Assembly: GCA_028277605.1 (NCBI GenBank) | Contig: JANQFZ010000055.1 | Coordinates: forward strand, 1 to 34,256 | Direction of reading: 5' to 3' | DNA length: 34,256 nt | DNA from: Vallitaleaceae bacterium | GTDB lineage: Bacteria; Bacillota; Clostridia; Lachnospirales; Vallitaleaceae | Shown here: one piece after another, positions 31,647-34,256 of the stretch | Layout: each line of letters starts with the position of its first letter | Position numbering within the stretch: the first letter of the stretch is position 1 | Notes under the pieces: generated by a model | Databases searched by the model: none | What the model was told of the DNA's origin: nothing | The model's input: the letters and a program-made list of their open reading frames with translations, nothing else | Position numbers and translations under genes: made by a program

Positions 31647-32645
31647 ATGAAAAAAGCGACACTCAAAGATATTGCACAACGTGTTGGAGTATCAATTACA
31701 ACTGTTTCAAATGTCTTGAATCACAAAAATGAAACTAGTTATTCAGAAAAAAGAAAACAAGAGATTCTTAGAATAGCACAAGATCTAAAGTATGAACCTA
31801 ATTTAGCTGCCAAGACGCTTGTTACTCAGCAATCCAACATGATTGCTGTTCTCTTGCCACCTTATATGCTTGGATTCATACAAGAGAGTCCGTTTTATTT
31901 TTATCTTATTAGCGGAATAGAAAATAAAGCTCATGCAATGGGATTAGATGTGATTATTAAATTTATTCAATATACGGATACTGTAGAAGAGCTATTAGCA
32001 TGGGCAAAAAGCAGAAATCTGCATGGCATTGTCATTGTTGGCGAAATTAATGAAAGATATATTGCAGGGTTTAATAAATTGGATGTAGCTATAGCTCTTG
32101 TGGATAATTATACAGATTTTGAATTAAAGAACATTCATTATATTAATACAATGGATGAATATGGGGGACTCCTTGCTGGAAGACATCTTATAGAGCAAGG
32201 CTACCAACGCCTATGTATTTTAACTACAAATATTTCTGAACAAAAGGTGGATTTTCACCGCTATCAAGGATTTAAGAAAGCCATTCAACAGTCAGGGTTT
32301 GAAGAATCTCTCGTTGTTGTGAATACAACGACCTATCAAGAAGGATATGATATCAGCTATGAGGTGAAAAATATGGGTGTGGATGGTGCCTTTTGTACTT
32401 CCGATAGTCTTGCTCTTGGTCTTATTGATGGTTTAACGGGATTGGATGTTAAGATTCCTGATACCTTTGGGGTGGTTGGATTTGATAATATCAGTCGAAG
32501 TAAGGAAAATTGGATGCCTCTAACTACCATTAATCAAAATGTTATTAAAAAAGGAGAATTAGCGGTTGAGACTTTATTTCAAAAAAAATCATGGGGAAGT
32601 CAAGCTAAGGTTTCTGTCAATTTGATTAAACGACGCTCAACGTAA
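31647..32645 (+). CDS. LacI-family transcriptional regulator
   Basis: A protein of 332 residues from ATG 31647; the longer frame from 31596 overlaps the promoter and operator and is rejected. The N-terminal helix-turn-helix ATLKDIAQRVGVSITTVSNVLN is textbook LacI. A periplasmic-binding-like effector domain follows (IAVLLPPYMLGF, GIVIVGEI, DGAFCTSDSLALGLIDGL, FGVVGFDNI). It would sense a sugar and control nearby uptake genes, probably the binding protein gene immediately downstream and its own promoter. Confidence 0.93.
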   Translation: MKKATLKDIAQRVGVSITTVSNVLNHKNETSYSEKRKQEILRIAQDLKYEPNLAAKTLVTQQSNMIAVLLPPYMLGFIQESPFYFYLISGIENKAHAMGLDVIIKFIQYTDTVEELLAWAKSRNLHGIVIVGEINERYIAGFNKLDVAIALVDNYTDFELKNIHYINTMDEYGGLLAGRHLIEQGYQRLCILTTNISEQKVDFHRYQGFKKAIQQSGFEESLVVVNTTTYQEGYDISYEVKNMGVDGAFCTSDSLALGLIDGLTGLDVKIPDTFGVVGFDNISRSKENWMPLTTINQNVIKKGELAVETLFQKKSWGSQAKVSVNLIKRRST

Positions 32646-32717
32646 TAAAAATCAACTGATGTGGATATCAAGGCTTTCAACAAGTTAAATAGATTATAAA
32701 TCATAGGAGGGTTTTGA

Positions 32718-34211
32718 ATGAACAAGTATTTTAGCATAGGGTTGGTATTATTGCTACTTCTTTCTATAACTGGATGCAAAAAAGGTGTAACTGCAAAATT
32801 TGAAGAGGATTTAAAATGGGATGAAACAATGGGACATTATATTAATGAAAAAAATGCTAAGCTTTCTATATGGCTAGATAATGAAGATTATGGCGATAAG
32901 CTTATAGAGCTTTGGAATGAAAAGTATCCTGATGTTGAATTGACCTATGAAAAACGTGATATTAATGATAATGTAACAAAACTAAAATTAGATGCGCCAG
33001 CGGGACTTGGTGCTGATGTTTTTTACATGCCGCATAATGCTGTTGTAGATGGAAGAGAAGCGGGTATCTTATTCCAGCTTCCAAATAAAATTAAGGATTA
33101 TATTATGGATGTTTCACAGGAGTCCTCTTATAAGGTTGCTATGTATGAAGGGGATATGTATGCTGTTCCTGATTCTATTGAGAATATAGCTATGACTTAC
33201 AATAAGCAAATCTTAACAGCTTTACCTGCACTGCCAACTGTTTTAAACACTAATGCCTCAAATCTATTGGAACAAATTGAGAATGAAGAAATCTACTTAG
33301 AAGAGCTGTTCAGCGGTGTTGCCAGCTGGGGCAATTCCTATGCTGGTGCAGGTGTTGAGATTCCTTACATAGAAGATAGATTCTATAAGGCAGAAACAGA
33401 AGGAGAAGCTGATTCAGAGGATAAACATACTATCATGGTGTGGCAGCTCTATGATGCTTATCACAATTATCCGTTTATAACAAGAGACGGTTATCGTGTT
33501 TTTGGAGAAGATAACAATGATCCAAGTCAATTTAGTATAACCAGTGAAAAAGTAACTACATCTATAAAAGCAGTGACAGGAGACTGGTATGGCAATAAGC
33601 AGGATTCAAAGCTTTTCCCAGGACTTGCAACAGTTGAAGATATTGGCTGGGATCAAGGACCATCAAGATTTCAAAAAGGACAGATAGGTATAACGATTAC
33701 AGGACCTTGGGTCATGGCTGATATCAAATCCAACTGGAAAACCTGGGTTGAAGAAGGGCGTTTTGGTATCACACAGGACACAAAAATGTCTGACATTTTT
33801 GGTGTAAAAGCTCTCCCTAAATTCAGTAATAATCAAAATCCTATTACATTTTCAGGCGTTAGAACCGCTGGTGTCAATATCTATACGAATTATCCAAATG
33901 CATCCATGAACCTTCTTCTTTTTATTACTTCTGATGAGATCATGAAAGAGGTCTATGATATTTTAGGTAATATTCCTGCTGTTAAGGATTCCAGTAAAAT
34001 ACCAGGTCTCAGTGAAGATACTATTTCTCAAGGATTTTTAGCTCAAGCTGTTTATTCACATCCAATGCCTGTCATTCAAGAAGGCAATTATATGTGGGAT
34101 CCACTAAGAGATCTATGGACGAATCTATTTGATGCACAAATGACCATAAAAGAAGCCCAGTCAAAATCTCAAGAAGACTACGAACGTATTCTACGTGATG
34201 CAGGTAAATAA
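32718..34211 (+). CDS. Extracellular sugar-binding lipoprotein (MalE/SBP_bac_1-like)
   Basis: A 497-residue protein; ATG 32718 follows TAGGAGGG. Signal with lipobox SITGC, Cys 20. Mature part begins in MalE style: AKLSIWLDNEDYGDKLIELW, DVFYMPHNAVVDGREAGILF and MYEGDMYAVPDSIENIAMTYNK. It is longer than ordinary MalE, with an insert around residues 180-260 containing EDKHTIMVWQLYDAYHNYPF. It would bind an oligosaccharide; permease genes may follow beyond the window edge. The preceding LacI-type gene is the probable regulator. Confidence 0.88.
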   Translation: MNKYFSIGLVLLLLLSITGCKKGVTAKFEEDLKWDETMGHYINEKNAKLSIWLDNEDYGDKLIELWNEKYPDVELTYEKRDINDNVTKLKLDAPAGLGADVFYMPHNAVVDGREAGILFQLPNKIKDYIMDVSQESSYKVAMYEGDMYAVPDSIENIAMTYNKQILTALPALPTVLNTNASNLLEQIENEEIYLEELFSGVASWGNSYAGAGVEIPYIEDRFYKAETEGEADSEDKHTIMVWQLYDAYHNYPFITRDGYRVFGEDNNDPSQFSITSEKVTTSIKAVTGDWYGNKQDSKLFPGLATVEDIGWDQGPSRFQKGQIGITITGPWVMADIKSNWKTWVEEGRFGITQDTKMSDIFGVKALPKFSNNQNPITFSGVRTAGVNIYTNYPNASMNLLLFITSDEIMKEVYDILGNIPAVKDSSKIPGLSEDTISQGFLAQAVYSHPMPVIQEGNYMWDPLRDLWTNLFDAQMTIKEAQSKSQEDYERILRDAGK

Positions 34212-34224
34212 AAGCAAGCGATGG

Positions 34225-34252
34225 GGACGGTTCCTGTTGCTTTAACAGCAAC
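34225..34252 (+). repeat. Dispersed short repeat (GGACGGTTC type), copy 2
   Basis: GGACGGTTCCTGTTGCTTTAA (34225-34245 less its last base when read to 34244) matches 6688-6708 with one mismatch. It continues into CAGCAAC, which can pair with GTTGC to form a small hairpin. Confidence 0.6.
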
Positions 34253-34256
34253 TAGA

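Overview
The window is AT-rich, has strong AGGAGG-type ribosome binding sites and sigma-A-like promoters, and carries a YesM/YesN two-component system, lipoprotein sugar-binding proteins and a Tneap-type I-B CRISPR system. This points to a low-GC anaerobic Firmicute of the class Clostridia; I cannot name a genus. All confident genes are on the + strand.

Layout. 1-3343: an XRE/TPR-like regulator, a small unrecognised gene remnant, a truncated IS256-type transposase start, and an apparently intact IS3-family element with orfA/orfB and a frameshift site. 3346-19419: a CRISPR-Cas island with four arrays (8, 11, 9 and 19 repeats, all 30-nt variants of one repeat ending GTATTGAAAC). Between the arrays lie a glycosyltransferase, an operon of a cell-wall glucosaminidase with an RCC1-propeller lipoprotein, and the operon cas8b1(cst1)-cas7(cst2)-cas5-cas3-cas4-cas1-cas2. 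19472-21855: a LytTR regulator with a membrane partner, a decayed fifth CRISPR array, and an alpha/beta hydrolase. 22098-34256: a carbohydrate-uptake region with yesM/yesN-like sensor and regulator, binding protein, two permeases, a GH3 glycosidase, a LacI-type regulator and a second binding protein. No ABC ATPase is present, so an ATPase encoded elsewhere is presumably shared.

Most interesting points. Arrays 2, 3 and 4 are each preceded by the same cassette: a near-perfect GTCGAC-containing hairpin with a conserved loop, a TTGCG(G/T)-N17-TATAAT promoter, and a 75-nt leader ending ATACGGCT. The hairpin differs at about one position among copies, while the adjoining leader differs at about 18 of 75 between arrays 2 and 4. 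For array 4 the hairpin begins inside the cas2 stop codon, so it probably ends the cas operon and insulates the array. Array 1 lacks the cassette: the IS3 element sits where its leader should be and appears to have cut into a repeat.

No intact cas6 is present. Only 3' cas6 debris remains upstream of arrays 2 and 3, so crRNA processing probably depends on a Cas6 encoded elsewhere. Repeat variants form leader-proximal blocks in arrays 3 and 4, recording repeat mutations copied at each spacer acquisition. A glycosyltransferase fragment and trailer-like sequence after array 2 show that array-plus-cargo segments were duplicated. The island therefore looks like a growing and decaying set of CRISPR modules that shuffle cell-surface genes between them.
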